Assembly: GCF_023503965.1 (NCBI RefSeq)
Contig: NZ_CP097298.1
Span: 3,078,501 to 3,142,500 of the forward strand
DNA from: Brevundimonas albigilva
Lineage (GTDB): Bacteria; Pseudomonadota; Alphaproteobacteria; Caulobacterales; Caulobacteraceae
Direction of reading: 5' to 3'
DNA: 64,000 bases
Each line of letters begins with the position of its first letter. The stretch's first letter is position 1. The notes beneath the pieces were generated by a model. That model searched no databases, was not told where the DNA came from, and worked only from the letters and a program-made list of their open reading frames with translations. A program made the position numbers and the translations under genes. Positions 1-10,401 of the stretch are shown in pieces.

Positions 1-716
1 CAGACGGAGCCTCCCGGCCCCCAGCGATGCACGTCGTAGCCCGAGCCGACACGGGTCTGGCGGGGGAGCAGGGCCTCGGCCATGGCGAAATCCTCCGGAT
101 AGGTCAGCTTCATCAGGCGCGGGTCGCCGGCGACCAGGGCCACCCGGCCGCCGTGTTGCTGCACGACCACGGCCTCGTCTGCGGGCGGGTGATCGTCGGT
201 CCAGACGGCGTAGGCCTGTTCGACGACGCCGCGCCGGAACGCCTGAGGGGTCTGCGCGCGCCACAGGCCGTCGCGGTCCACGACGCCGTCCATGAACCCT
301 TGCCGCCCGCGACGCAGGCTGTCGGCCACCGGCAAGGCGGGCAGGGCGCCGTCATGGGTTTCCAGCGCGTCAAGCAGCCGTTGCACGACCGCCCTGGGCA
401 ACAGCGGCCGCGCCGCGTCATGGATCAAGACCGGCTGGTCCGGAGGACAGGTCAGGGCGGCCAGACCCGCCTGGACCGAAGCGGCCCGGGTCGATCCGCC
501 GATGGCCGCGCGCCAGCCGTCAAGGCCCGCCAGCGTTTCCGTCGCCCGCAGCTCGGCGCCGGGCGCTACGACGATCACGATCTCTTGCGCGCCAGTCGCC
601 AGCAGAGCTTCGACCGAGCGCCGAAGGACAGGCTGGCCGCCCAGGTCGCGCCACTGCTTATCGCCGCCCGCGCGCGCGCCTGACCCGGCCGCGACGATGA
701 TGCCTGAAAACGTCAT
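1..716 (-). CDS. ispDF: IspDF, bifunctional MEP-pathway enzyme (5' part; runs off the left edge)
   Basis: About 238 codons are visible from an ATG at 716. Residues 1 to about 225 form an IspD cytidylyltransferase domain, which makes CDP-methylerythritol from MEP and CTP. It has the N-terminal nucleotide loop (AAGSGARAGGDKQW), HDAARPL and TPQAF. The frame then continues without a stop into GSGYDVHRWGPG, the metal-site start of IspF (MECDP synthase). This makes it the fused IspDF common in alphaproteobacteria rather than a lone IspD. The IspF catalytic body lies outside the window. It is cytosolic and part of isoprenoid synthesis. It is divergent from dusB across a 120 bp gap that must hold both promoters. 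No frameshift is seen in the visible part. Confidence 0.93.
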   Translation of the reverse strand, partial: MTFSGIIVAAGSGARAGGDKQWRDLGGQPVLRRSVEALLATGAQEIVIVVAPGAELRATETLAGLDGWRAAIGGSTRAASVQAGLAALTCPPDQPVLIHDAARPLLPRAVVQRLLDALETHDGALPALPVADSLRRGRQGFMDGVVDRDGLWRAQTPQAFRRGVVEQAYAVWTDDHPPADEAVVVQQHGGRVALVAGDPRLMKLTYPEDFAMAEALLPRQTRVGSGYDVHRWGPGGSV

Positions 717-836
717 GTCGCCTTCTAGAGCGCGCGTCGAAGACGTGTCATCCGCTTTTCCGCCCGCGACATCGAAACCATCAAAGCGCCGCGGTCGTGC
801 TTGACGAACGCCGCCGTAATGCGGCGAAAGGCCCGG

Positions 837-1891
837 ATGACGAACCGTTTGCAGATCGGGGACGTGTGCGTGCCCGGGCGGGTGCTGATGGCGCCGATGA
901 CCGGCGTGACCGACCTGCCGTTCCGGCTGTTGGCCTCCAGGCTGGGCGCGGCCTATGTCGCGACCGAGATGGTGGCGGCGCGCGAACTGGCGCGGGCGCG
1001 GCCGGACGTCGTGCGCCGCGCGGCCGTGGGCGAGGGGCTGCCCCTGACGGTGATCCAGCTCGTCGGCCGCGATCCGGCCGCGATGGCCGAGGGCGCGCGC
1101 ATGGCCGAGGCGGCCGGCGCCGACATCGTCGACCTGAACTTCGGCTGCCCGGCCAAGGAGGTGACGGGCGCGGCGGCGGGGTCGGCCCTGATGCGCACGC
1201 CCGATCTGGCGCGCCGGATCATGGAGGCGGCGGTCGGGGCGACGACCCGCCCGGTCACGGTCAAGATGCGGCTGGGCTGGGATGACGACAGCCGCAACGC
1301 CGCCGAACTGGCGCGCAGCGCCGAAGCCATCGGGGTCAAGGCGGTCACAGTGCACGGCCGCACGCGCAAGCAGTTCTATACGGGCCAGGCCGACTGGGGC
1401 GCCGTGGCCGAGGTCAAGGCGGCGGTGGCCGTGCCGGTGATCGTCAACGGCGACATCGTCACGGCGGACCAAGCGCGAGAGGCGTTGGATCGGTCTGGGG
1501 CCGACGGCCTGATGCTGGGACGCGGCGTCTATGGCCGGCCCTGGCTGGCGGCGCATCTGGAACGGGCGCTGATCGACGGCGTGGCGATGGAGGAGCCGGG
1601 TCCGCAGGCGCGCCTGGCGATCGTGCTGGAACACCTGCGCGCCTCGGTCGCCTTCTACGGCCTGCCGCTGGGACTGCGCATGTTCCGAAAGCACCTGGGC
1701 TGGTATGTCGAACAGGCCCCTGGCCGGCCGATCCGCAACACCGCCGTGAAGCCAAGGCAAGAATTTGCCGGATCGAGACGCCGGAGGCCGTCGAGGCGGC
1801 TATGGCGGAGCTTTGGCGATCAAATTTGGCGCGGGTCGACAACTCCGTTGTTGAAACCGGGTCACGATTTGTGGACAGTGCCGTTGCATGA
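837..1891 (+). CDS. dusB: tRNA-dihydrouridine synthase DusB/NifR3 (one frameshift near 1715-1720)
   Basis: This FMN-dependent enzyme reduces uridine to dihydrouridine in tRNA. APMTGVTDLPFR opens the TIM barrel. LNFGCPAKEV holds the catalytic Cys, and VNGDI and LMLGRGVYGRPW are the phosphate-binding strands. The ATG at 837 is preceded by GAAAGG at 826-831; a TTG at 801 is a weaker alternative. After WYVEQAP the frame turns to nonsense. Restoring one base in the C4 run at 1717-1720 gives the expected family C-terminus (WPADPQHRREAKAR). The stop then falls at 1889-1891, in an ATGA overlap with ntrY, giving 351 residues. The shift is therefore probably a sequence error. Lying between ispDF and the ntr genes is the usual alphaproteobacterial place for dusB. 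Confidence 0.9.
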
Positions 1892-4156
1892 CGGATACGC
1901 CTCCAGTTTCGGCCGCCTTGCCCGATCCCGCGTCGGGCGATGAGCCGTTCTGGGGCCGACTTGACGGCGACCGGGCGCGGTCGATCTTCGGCGTGGCCTA
2001 TGTCGTGGCGGTGGTCGCCACCGCGGCGGCCGTCTGGCTGACCGTCATCGCGCCGGGCGCGCGGGCGGGCGGAGCGGGCGGATCGACCGGCCAGATCGCC
2101 CTGGTCGTCCTGGTCGCCAACTTGGCGCTTATCGCCGGCCTTGCGTTCGTGATCGGGCGGCGCGTCCTGGCGTTGGCCCGGGGCGCGCACGAGGCGGGAT
2201 CCCGCCTGCACCTGCGTTTCGTGGCTCTGTTCTCCATGGTCGCGGTGATCCCGGCCGTGCTGATCGCCCTAGTGTTCGGCGTCCTGGTCAACCGCGGCGT
2301 CGACCAGTGGTTCAGCGACAACGTCCAGGCCTCGGTCGAGAACGGCGCCGTCGTCGGACGCGCCTACATCGAGGACGTGTCGCGCTCGATGGACTCGGAC
2401 CTGATGATCATCTCCGATCAGCTGTCCAGCGCGCGCGGCCTGTTCGGCGACCGGATCAGGTTCAACGACGCCCTGGCCCAGGTCGGCGACATCTTCGGCT
2501 ATCCGGCCATCTACATACTGAACGGAGAGGGCGAGATCCTGGCCCGCGCCGAACAGCCCGGCGCGCCGCCCCTGCTGCTGCCGCCGCGCGCCTACCTGGA
2601 AGACGCCGCCCAGGGCGGCAAGCCGCCCACGGACGTGACCCAGCATCCCGACACCGTGCGGTCCCTGATCGCCTTGCCGGCGTACGGCGACGCCTATCTC
2701 TATCTGGTGCGCCCTCTGCAGGACGGGCTGATCACGCGCGGATGAACGCCTCCAACGCAGCCATCCAGGCCTACCGGGAGGCCAGCGAAAGCCGGGCGCG
2801 CATCCAATCGGCCTTCCTGCTCAGCTATCTGGAGACGGCGTTGCTTGTCCTGGTCGGGGCGGTCTGGATGGGGATGTCGGCCGCCAGCAGCATCTCGGCG
2901 CCCATCGGTCGTCTGGTGAAGGCGGCGGGCCAGGTGGCCGGCGGCGACTTTTCCGCGCGGGTCGAGGTGGATCGCGCGCCGGCGGAGATCGCGACCCTGT
3001 CCGACGCCTTCAATCGGATGACCGGCGATCTCCAGGCGCAACAGACCGCCCTGCGCGCCGCAAGCGAGGAGGCGCAGGGTCGCAGCCGCTTCATCGAGAC
3101 GGTCTTGTCCGGGGTCAGCGCCGGCGTGATCGGCCTGGATCGGCGGGGGCGGGTGTCGGCGGTCAACGACAGCGCCATCCAGCTTCTGCACATCGCCGAG
3201 GACGAGGTGCTGGGCCACGAGCTGGCGACGCTGTCGCCGGAGCTGAGCGACCTTGTGCGTCGGGCCGAGGCCCATATCGAAGAGGACATCGACGTCAGCC
3301 GCGCGGGAGAGACGCGAAGGCTGCGCGTCCGCATCGAAGGCGGGCAGGGCGGCGAGATGGTCCTGACCTTCGACGACATCACCCGGCTGGTCACGGCCCA
3401 AAGAAACGCGGCCTGGCGCGACGTGGCGCGGCGCATCGCCCACGAGATCAAGAACCCGCTGACGCCGATCCAACTGTCCGCCGAGCGGCTGAAGCGCAAG
3501 TACCGCTCCAAGGTCGACGAGGTGGAGATATTCGACCGCTGCACCGACACGATCATTCGCCAGGTGGGTGACATCGGCCGGATGGTGGACGAGTTTTCGT
3601 CCTTCGCACGGATGCCGGCTCCGCGTTTCGCGCCCGAAAATCCGGCCGAGATGCTGCGCGAGGCGGTGTTCGCCCAGCGTGTCGCGGCGCCCGACATCGT
3701 CGTGGACATGGACGAACCCTTGCCGAAAACCACCCTGTCTTGCGACGGCCGCATGGTCGGCCAGGCCCTGATCAACATCCTGAAGAACGCGGGCGAGGCC
3801 GTGGCCGCGCGCCGTCTGGCGGACGGCGAGGCGGCGGCCTCGGAAGACACCGGCGTGAAGGCTTCGCTGGACGTCCACGACGGCCAGGCGATGTTCGTGG
3901 TCGAGGATGACGGCGTGGGCCTGCCCGCCACCGACCGGGATCGGCTGACCGAGCCCTATGTGACCACGCGCGAAAAGGGCACCGGCCTGGGCCTGGCGAT
4001 CGTCAAGCGCATCTGCGAGGACCACGGCGGCGAGCTGAGGCTGGGCGACGCCGAGACGCTGCGCGGCGCACGCGTGTGCCTGATCTTCCCCCTGAAACCC
4101 CCGGAAGGACCGGCGAAGCGATGGAGCGCAGGCTCCAGACCATCGCCGCCGAATAA
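1888..4156 (+). CDS. ntrY: Sensor histidine kinase NtrY (two frameshifts, near 2738 and 4100)
   Basis: Membrane sensor kinase of the NtrYX nitrogen/redox two-component system. The N-terminus has three hydrophobic segments, then a periplasmic-type sensor stretch, another membrane segment (about 2810-2890), a HAMP linker, a PAS domain (RFIETVLSGVSAGVIGLD), an H-box (IAHEIKNPLTPIQ) and N, G1 and G2 boxes (NILKNAGEA, VEDDGVGLP, GTGLGLAIVKRI). Two breaks interrupt it. One at 2735-2742 ends the first frame at GLITRG; the other, in the C5 run at 4098-4102, removes the natural stop. Restoring one base at each gives 756 residues ending at TAA 4154-4156, ten bases before ntrX. Both breaks look like sequence errors. 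It starts in an ATGA overlap with dusB. No ntrBC pair separates it from dusB. Confidence 0.9.
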
Positions 4157-4166
4157 GCGAGGCAAG

Positions 4167-5573
4167 ATGCGACCTACCGGTTCCGACATTCTGGTCGTCG
4201 ACGACGAGGCCGATATCCGCGATCTGGTCTCCGGCCTGCTGGAGGACGAGGGCCATGCGGTGCGCCTGGCCGCCAACTCCGACGAGGCGCTGGCGGCGAT
4301 CCGCGCCCGCAAGCCGTCTCTGGCCATCCTGGACATCTGGATGCAGGGCGGCGGCCTGGACGGGCTGGAACTGCTGGAGGTGGTCAAGGAGATCGACGCC
4401 GACCTGCCGGTGGTGATGATCTCGGGCCACGGCAACATCGAGACGGCGGTGACGGCGCTGAAGCGCGGCGCCTACGATTTCATCGAAAAGCCCTTCAAGT
4501 CTGACCGGCTGGTCGTGGTGGTCGAACGCGCGATAGAGGCGGCGACCCTGCGGCGCGAAAACCGCAGACTGCGCGCCCAGACGATGACGCCGTCGGGCCT
4601 GATCGGAAAATCGCAGGCGGCCCAGGCGCTGCGCGGCACCATCGCCAAGGTGGCCCAGGCCAACAGCCGGGTGCTGATCTCGGGTCCGCCCGGCTCGGGC
4701 AAGGAACTGGTGGCGCGCCAGATCCACGAAGGCAGCCCCCGCGCCCGGGCCGAATTCGTGGCCATCTCCGCGGCGGGCATGACCCCCGAACGGCTGGATG
4801 TCGAACTGTTCGGCGAGGAGGGCCAGGACGGTCGGCCGCGCAAGATCGGCGTGTTCGAGCGCGCCCACAACGGCACCCTGTACCTGGACGAGATCAGCGA
4901 CATGCCGCGCGAAAGCCAGAGCCGCGTTCTGCGGGTCCTGGTCGATCAGCGCTTCCGCCGGGTCGGCGGCGAACAGGACGTTCAGGTGGACGTGCGGGTC
5001 GTCACCTCCACCTCGCGCGACCTGAAGACCGAGATCGCCGAAGGGCGGTTCCGCGAGGACCTGTTCCACCGGCTGAACGTCGTGCCGATCCGCGTGCCGG
5101 CCCTGTCGGAACGCCGCGAGGACATCGCCGAACTGGTGGAGTATTTCGTGGAGACCATCAGCGCCTCGCAGGGCCTGCCCCGGCGCGTCGTCGGCGACGA
5201 CGCCGTGGCCGTCCTTCAGGTCCACCCCTGGCCCGGCAACATCCGCCAGCTGAGGAACAACATCGAGCGGCTGCTGATCCTGGCCACGGGCGATCCTGGC
5301 GAGCCGATCACCGCCGACATGCTGCCGCAGGAGGTGGCGACGTCGAACGGGTCGGCCGGGTCGCTGGGCGCCGAACGCACGATCGCCCTGCCGCTGCGCG
5401 AGGCGCGCGAGGTGTTCGAGCGCGAGTATCTGGCCGCCCAGATCATGCGCTTCGGCGGCAACATCTCCCGCACCGCGGCCTTCATCGGCATGGAGCGGTC
5501 CGCGCTGCACAGAAAGCTGAAGTCGCTGGGCGTTTCCCCCGCCCGCGGCGGTGAAGAGGAAGAGACCGCCTGA
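4167..5573 (+). CDS. ntrX: Response regulator NtrX
   Basis: 468 residues, the cognate regulator of NtrY. Receiver domain: VVDDEADIR and phospho-acceptor LAILDIW, then K in the EKPFK loop. Central AAA+ domain: Walker A ISGPPGSGKE and Walker B TLYLDEIS. C-terminal Fis-type helix-turn-helix: NISRTAAFIGMERSALHRKL. The GAFTGA loop that contacts sigma-54 is absent; at its place stands a short EEGQDGRPRKIG stretch. Loss of this loop is known for some alphaproteobacterial NtrX proteins, so it need not be a sigma-54 activator. The ATG at 4167 is chosen because it directly precedes the receiver fold; the open frame upstream belongs to the shifted ntrY. The stop overlaps the next start by one base (TGATG). 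Confidence 0.92.
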   Translation: MRPTGSDILVVDDEADIRDLVSGLLEDEGHAVRLAANSDEALAAIRARKPSLAILDIWMQGGGLDGLELLEVVKEIDADLPVVMISGHGNIETAVTALKRGAYDFIEKPFKSDRLVVVVERAIEAATLRRENRRLRAQTMTPSGLIGKSQAAQALRGTIAKVAQANSRVLISGPPGSGKELVARQIHEGSPRARAEFVAISAAGMTPERLDVELFGEEGQDGRPRKIGVFERAHNGTLYLDEISDMPRESQSRVLRVLVDQRFRRVGGEQDVQVDVRVVTSTSRDLKTEIAEGRFREDLFHRLNVVPIRVPALSERREDIAELVEYFVETISASQGLPRRVVGDDAVAVLQVHPWPGNIRQLRNNIERLLILATGDPGEPITADMLPQEVATSNGSAGSLGAERTIALPLREAREVFEREYLAAQIMRFGGNISRTAAFIGMERSALHRKLKSLGVSPARGGEEEETA

Positions 5574-6436
5574 TGTCCCGCGTCGCCTACGTCAATGGAT
5601 CCTACAGCCCGCACGGCCAGGCCGTGGTGCACATCGAGGATCGCGGCTTCCAGTTCGCCGACGGCGTCTATGAGGTCTGGTCGGTCTTCGATGGCAAGAT
5701 GGCCGACTTCGAAGGCCATATGACGCGCCTGCACCGCAGCCTGAACGAACTGCGGATCGACATTCCCATGTCGGCCGCCGCCCTGACCCAGGTGCTGCGC
5801 GAGACCATCCGGCGCAATCGGGTGGTCAACGGCATCGTCTATCTTCAGGTCACGCGCGGCACGGCGCGCCGCGACCATCCGTTTCCGGCGCCGGGCACGC
5901 CGCCCAGCGTGGTCGTGACCGCGAAGTCCATACCCTTGGCGCGGGGCGAGGCGCAGGCCAGGAAGGGCGTCGCCGTCCTGACCCAACCCGACATCCGGTG
6001 GGGGCGGTGCGACATCAAGACGGTCGGGCTTCTGCCCAACATCCTGGCCAAGCAGGCGGCCCGCGAGGCCGGCGCCTACGAGGCCTGGATGGTCGACGAG
6101 ATGGGGCTGGTCACGGAGGGCTCCTCCACCAACGCCTGGATCGTCGACGAGAACGGCAAGCTGCGCACCCGCGACACCCAGGCCAATATCCTGAAAGGCT
6201 GCACCCGCACGACCCTGATGGAGCTGATCAAGGAGCACGGCGTCGAACTGGACGAACGCCCCTTCAGCGTCGAGGAGGCCAAGCGGGCGCGCGAGGCCTT
6301 CTTCACCGCCGCGGGCGCCTTCGTCACCCCCGCGGTGTCGATCGACGGGACCAAGATCGGCGACGGCAAACCCGGGCCGATCACCAAGCGCTTGCGCCAG
6401 CTCTATCTTGAACAGGCTCGCAGAGACGCCATTTAG
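5573..6436 (+). CDS. dat: D-amino-acid aminotransferase (fold IV PLP enzyme)
   Basis: 287 residues, a normal length for D-alanine transaminases. These interconvert D-amino acids and 2-oxo acids, typically feeding D-Glu or D-Ala into peptidoglycan. The fold-IV pattern is clear: [14 protein letters not shown] near the N-terminus, the PLP-binding Lys at about residue 149 ([11 protein letters not shown]), TEGSSTNAW around the cofactor ring and a [10 protein letters not shown] phosphate-binding segment. It overlaps the ntrX stop by one base, so it is probably co-transcribed. A gene of this type between ntrX and hfq recurs in alphaproteobacteria. A branched-chain or 4-amino-4-deoxychorismate activity is possible in this fold, but the residues fit D-amino-acid transaminases best. 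Confidence 0.85.
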   Translation: MSRVAYVNGSYSPHGQAVVHIEDRGFQFADGVYEVWSVFDGKMADFEGHMTRLHRSLNELRIDIPMSAAALTQVLRETIRRNRVVNGIVYLQVTRGTARRDHPFPAPGTPPSVVVTAKSIPLARGEAQARKGVAVLTQPDIRWGRCDIKTVGLLPNILAKQAAREAGAYEAWMVDEMGLVTEGSSTNAWIVDENGKLRTRDTQANILKGCTRTTLMELIKEHGVELDERPFSVEEAKRAREAFFTAAGAFVTPAVSIDGTKIGDGKPGPITKRLRQLYLEQARRDAI

Positions 6437-6540
6437 GGCGTTGCTCCGGCGGGGAGGCGCCGTTTAAGGTCGTCCCGGCCCTTCCGGCCCCGCGCCGCTC
6501 CCTTACGGCGACGAACAACCAAGAACAGGAAAAACCTGCC

Positions 6541-6786
6541 ATGTCGCAAGACAAACGTCAGAACCTTCAGGACACCTTCCTCAACTCGGTCCGCAAGACC
6601 AAGACGCCGCTGACCATCTTCCTAGTGAACGGGGTCAAGTTGCAGGGCATCGTGACCTGGTTCGACAACTTCTGTGTGCTCCTGCGCCGCGATGGCCAGT
6701 CCCAGCTGGTGTACAAGCACGCCATCTCCACCATCATGCCGTCCGCGCCCGTGCAGCTGTACGAGCCCGACGCCGAAGAAGACTGA
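6541..6786 (+). CDS. hfq: RNA chaperone Hfq
   Basis: 81 residues. Hfq hexamers bind small RNAs and mRNAs and help them pair. The Sm1 segment ([18 protein letters not shown]) and the Sm2 segment with YKHAISTI are both present, as is the N-terminal [10 protein letters not shown] that contributes to the proximal RNA face. The C-terminal tail is short and acidic (PDAEED), as in alphaproteobacteria. The ATG at 6541 follows AGGA about ten bases upstream. The 104 bp before it are GC-rich and free of ORFs and probably hold the promoter. hflX follows directly, the usual hfq-hflX pair. Confidence 0.97.
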   Translation: MSQDKRQNLQDTFLNSVRKTKTPLTIFLVNGVKLQGIVTWFDNFCVLLRRDGQSQLVYKHAISTIMPSAPVQLYEPDAEED

Positions 6787-8098
6787 TTGACCCAAAACTC
6801 ATTGATCACGCCGCCCCGGTTCAGAAGGCGGTTGTCATCCACCCCGACGGACGGTCGGATTCGCCTCGTCTGGCCGAAGAGCGGCTGGAAGAGGCCGTCG
6901 GCCTGTCGCGCGCGCTCGACCTGGATATCCGGGGCGAGGAGATCGTGCGCATCCGCAAGGTGACGCCGGCCACCCTCTTCGGCGCCGGCAAGGTGGACGA
7001 ACTGGCCGCCCTGATGCGCGCCGCCGACGCCGATGTCGCCATCATCGACGACGCCCTGTCGCCGGTGCAGCAGCGCAACCTGGAAAAGGCGTGGGAGGTG
7101 AAGGTCATCGACCGCACCGGCCTGATCCTGGAAATCTTCGGACGGCGCGCGCGGACGAAGGAAGGCCGGCTTCAGGTCGAACTGGCGCGGCTGGACTACG
7201 AACGCTCGCGCCTGGTCCGCACCTGGACCCACCGGAGCGCCAGCGGGGCGGCACCGGCTCGACCGGCGGTCCGGGCGAAACCCAGATCGAGCTGGACCGG
7301 CGCCTGATCGCCGACCGGATCGTCAAGCTGAAGGCCGAGCTGGAAGAGGTGCGCCGCACGCGCGGCCTGCATCGCAAGCAGCGCCAGAAGGTTCCGTTCC
7401 CGACGGTGGCCCTGGTCGGCTACACCAACGCCGGCAAGTCGACGCTGTTCAACCGGCTGACGGGGTCCGAGGTCTTCGCCAAGGACCTGCTGTTCGCCAC
7501 CCTGGACACCACCCAGCGCACCATCCGCCTGCCGCAAGGACGTCCGGCCATCATCGCCGACACCGTGGGCTTCATCTCGGACCTGCCGCACGAACTGGTC
7601 GAGAGTTTCCGCGCCACGCTGGAGGAGGTCGGCGAGGCCGACCTGATCCTGCACGTGCGCGACATCGCCTCGGCCGATACGGACGCGCAGGCCGCCGATG
7701 TCGAGTCGGTGCTGCAGCAGATCGAGATTCCCGAGGGCAAGACCCGTCGCGTGCTGGAAGTCTGGAACAAGATCGACCTGCTGGACGGCGATGCGCGCGA
7801 GGCTGTCCTGGGGCAGGCCGAGCGCCAGCAGCGCGACGGAACGGCGGTGGCGGTCTCGGCCTGGACCGGCGAGGGCGTCGAAAGTCTTCGCGAAACCATC
7901 GCGCGCCTGATCGACGACGATCCCGAGACGCGGGTGACGCTGGCGCCGGATCAGGGCGAGGCGCTGGCCTGGCTGTATGAACACGGACGCGTGACGGATC
8001 GTGAGACGGACGAGCTTGGCCGGACTCATGTCGCCGTGCGACTGCATCCTGCGGCGCTCGGGCGATTCGAACGCCTGTATCCTGACCTTGCCGGCTGA
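6787..8098 (+). CDS. hflX: Ribosome-associated GTPase HflX (frameshift near 7230; start also disturbed)
   Basis: GTPase that binds 50S subunits and rescues stalled ribosomes. The N-terminal HflX domain includes KVTPATLFGAGKVDEL and a coiled section with DRTGLILEIFGRRA. The G domain has Walker A GYTNAGKST, G3 DTVGFI and G4 NKID. The frame breaks at 7228-7234, inside the conserved segment before GGTGSTGGPGETQ, and resumes one base off. The N-terminal residues [11 protein letters not shown] have no ATG, GTG or TTG in their own frame. A TTG at 6787, right after the hfq stop, fits if one base is restored in the CCCAAAA stretch at 6791-6797. With both bases restored the gene is 437 residues, normal for HflX. 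The 5' repair is less sure than the 7230 one. Confidence 0.88.
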
Positions 8099-8101
8099 CC
8101 C

Positions 8102-9741
8102 ATGCATCTGATCGAGACCGTCCTGCTGCTGCTCCTGGCCGTGGTGGTCTCTGGTTCCATCGCGCGGGTGACGCGCATCGCCCTGCCGCTGGTCCAGATC
8201 GGTCTGGGCGCCGTCATCGTCCTGGTGACCGGCGTGACGGTCGACCTGGAACCGGACATCTTCTTCCTGCTGTTCCTGCCGCCGCTGCTGTTCCTGGACG
8301 GATGGCGGATCCCCAAGGAAGACCTGTTCCGCGACCGCGCCATCATCCTTGAACTGGCGCTGGGCCTGGTGATCTTCACGGTCATCGGACTGGGCTTCCT
8401 GATGTGGTGGATGATCCCGGAGATGCCCCTGGCGGTGGCCTTCGCCCTGGCCGCCATCCTGTCGCCGACCGATCCCATCGCGGTTCAGGCCATCGCCGCC
8501 CGCGCGCCGATCCCCAAGCGGCTGATGCACATTCTGGAAGGCGAGTCGCTGCTGAACGACGCGACCGGCCTGACCTGCATGCGGCTGGCCGTCGCGGCGG
8601 CGACCACCGGCGCCTTCGTGCTGCAAGAAGCGGTGGTCAACTTCGCCTGGCTGGCCTTGGCCGGGGTGGCGTCCGGCATCGCCGTGACCCTGGCGATCAG
8701 CACGGCCAAGGGCTGGGTCAGCCGACGCTGGGCGAGGACGTGGGCGCTCAGATCCTCATCAGCCTGCTGATCCCCTTCGCCGCCTATCTGGTGGCCGAGG
8801 AGCTTCAGGCGTCGGGCATTCTCGCCGCCGTCGCGGCCGGCGTCACCATGAGCTTCACCGAAAGGGGCGGGGGCGCGGGCGGCCAGTCGCTGGCCATGAC
8901 GCGCATTCGTCGCGGCGTGGTGTGGGACACGGTGCAGTTCGTGGCAAACGGCATCATCTTCGTGATCCTGGGCGAGCAGATGCCCTCGATCATGGCCCGC
9001 GCGGCCGAGGTGGTGGCGGGCACCAGCCGGCCCGAAGTCTGGTGGCTGGCGGTCTATGTCTTCGCCATCGTCGCCGCCCTGGCCGCGCTGCGGTTCATCT
9101 GGGTGTGGACGTCGCTGCGCCTGACCCTGTTCCGGCGTCGTCATCGCGGGCCGCCTCCCAAGGTGGGGCTGCGGCTGACCATGGTGATGTCGCTGGCGGG
9201 AGTGCGTGGCGCCATCACCCTGGCGGGCATCCTGACGCTGCCGTTCGCCCTGGCCGACGGCACGCCCATGCCGGCGCGAAACCTGGCCATCTTCCTGGCG
9301 GCGGGGGTGATCGTGGTGTCCCTGCTGGTCGCGACCTTCGCCCTGCCGCGGCTGCTGAAGAACGTCGAACTGCCGCCTGAACCGTCGCATGAACGGGAGG
9401 AGGATCGCGGCCGCGTGGCCGCCGCCTCGGCCGCCTTGCGCGCCATCGAGGACGTGTCGCACGCGATGGCCGAGGGCAAGCCCAACCCCGACCTCTATTC
9501 CGACATCGCCAGCCGGATCATGGAGGTCTATCGCCACCGCATCGAGACCCACACCCGCACCGACGAGGACGACGCCGCCCTGTCGCGCAGGATCGACGAG
9601 ATCGAGCGCCGCCTGTGGCTGGCCGGCCTTGCCGCCGAGCGGGACGAACTGGGACGCATGGCCCGCGCGCGCCAGCTGGACGAAGTCACCGCCCGCCGCA
9701 TGATCCGCGAGGTGGACCTGCAGGAACTGCGCTACCTCTAG
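8102..9741 (+). CDS. Na+/H+ antiporter, CPA1 (NhaP/NhaK-like) family (frameshift near 8725)
   Basis: A polytopic cation:proton antiporter with about a dozen hydrophobic segments. Family marks are the FFLLFLPPLLFLDGW segment near residue 60, the DPIA core (LSPTDPIAVQAI), the GESLLNDATGL helix and the late ISLAGVRGAI-like helix (SLAGVRGAITLAGI). A C-terminal cytoplasmic tail of about 120 residues is charged and helical. The frame breaks at 8721-8727 (ending WVSRRWARTW) and continues one base off as LGEDVGAQILISLL. Restoring one base gives WVSRTLGEDVGAQ and a 546-residue protein of normal family length. It lies three bases after hflX and may be read with it. The ion preferred, Na+ or K+, cannot be told from sequence. 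Confidence 0.85.
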
Positions 9742-9744
9742 GCG

Positions 9745-10401
9745 TCAGCGATCCATGAAGGCCGAGACGGCGGCGTAGCTGTCCGCCACGTGATGCGCGC
9801 CTCGGGCGACCAGGCGCTGGGCGTGGCCGTCGCGCACATGGCCCCCGGCCGTCAGGCCCACGACCGTCATTCCGGCCGCGACGCCGGCGATGACGCCCGC
9901 CTCGCTGTCCTCGATCACCAGGACGCGCGCCGGATCGACGTCCATCTGGCGCGCGGCGTGGATGAAGATGTCGGGATGCGGCTTGCCCCGTTCGACATTC
10001 AGTCCGGTGAAGACCGCGCCGTCGAAATGGTCGGTCAGGCCGAACAGGTCCAGGCCGACGCCGATCCAGTCCGGACCGCTGGACGAGGCGATGCACCGCC
10101 GCTCGGTCCGCCGTCCGACGAAATCGACCATGCCGGGAACGGGCTTGAGCTGGCGGCGCGCGCGGGCGCGGCAGGTGGCGAACCAGGTGGTGTGGAAATC
10201 CTCGGGGCAGGGGCGCCCCAGGGCCGCCTCCACCACCGGACGGTTGTCGCGCCAGCGCTTGCCCGTATAGGCGGCCAGCACGTCATCCAGGCTGGTTGGC
10301 AGGCCCAGGGCCGTCAGCTGTTCGGCCATGACGGTGCTGTTCAGCACTTCGCTGTCGGCGACGACGCCGTCGTAGTCGAAGATGATCAGGTCATAGGTCA
10401 C
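9745..10401 (-). CDS. HAD-family hydrolase (beta-phosphoglucomutase/phosphatase type)
   Basis: 218 residues. Motif I is FDYDGVVADSE, with the nucleophile and acid-base Asp pair. A helical cap follows. Motif II is IASSSGPDW, motif III lies around GKPHPDIF and motif IV is VIEDSEAGVIAG. This is HAD subfamily IA, which contains small phosphatases and phosphomutases such as Gph and beta-PGM; the substrate is not evident. The start is a GTG at 10401 in a GTGA overlap with the mazG stop, so the two are translationally coupled. In this operon a sugar-phosphate or nucleotide-related clean-up role is possible but only inferred. Its stop lies three bases from the stop of the convergent antiporter gene. 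Confidence 0.85.
   Translation of the reverse strand: MTYDLIIFDYDGVVADSEVLNSTVMAEQLTALGLPTSLDDVLAAYTGKRWRDNRPVVEAALGRPCPEDFHTTWFATCRARARRQLKPVPGMVDFVGRRTERRCIASSSGPDWIGVGLDLFGLTDHFDGAVFTGLNVERGKPHPDIFIHAARQMDVDPARVLVIEDSEAGVIAGVAAGMTVVGLTAGGHVRDGHAQRLVARGAHHVADSYAAVSAFMDR

Noticed and set aside
2700..5510. A 936-codon open frame on the minus strand
   Set aside because: It lies opposite ntrY and ntrX, has no recognisable domain and is typical of antisense frames in GC-rich DNA.
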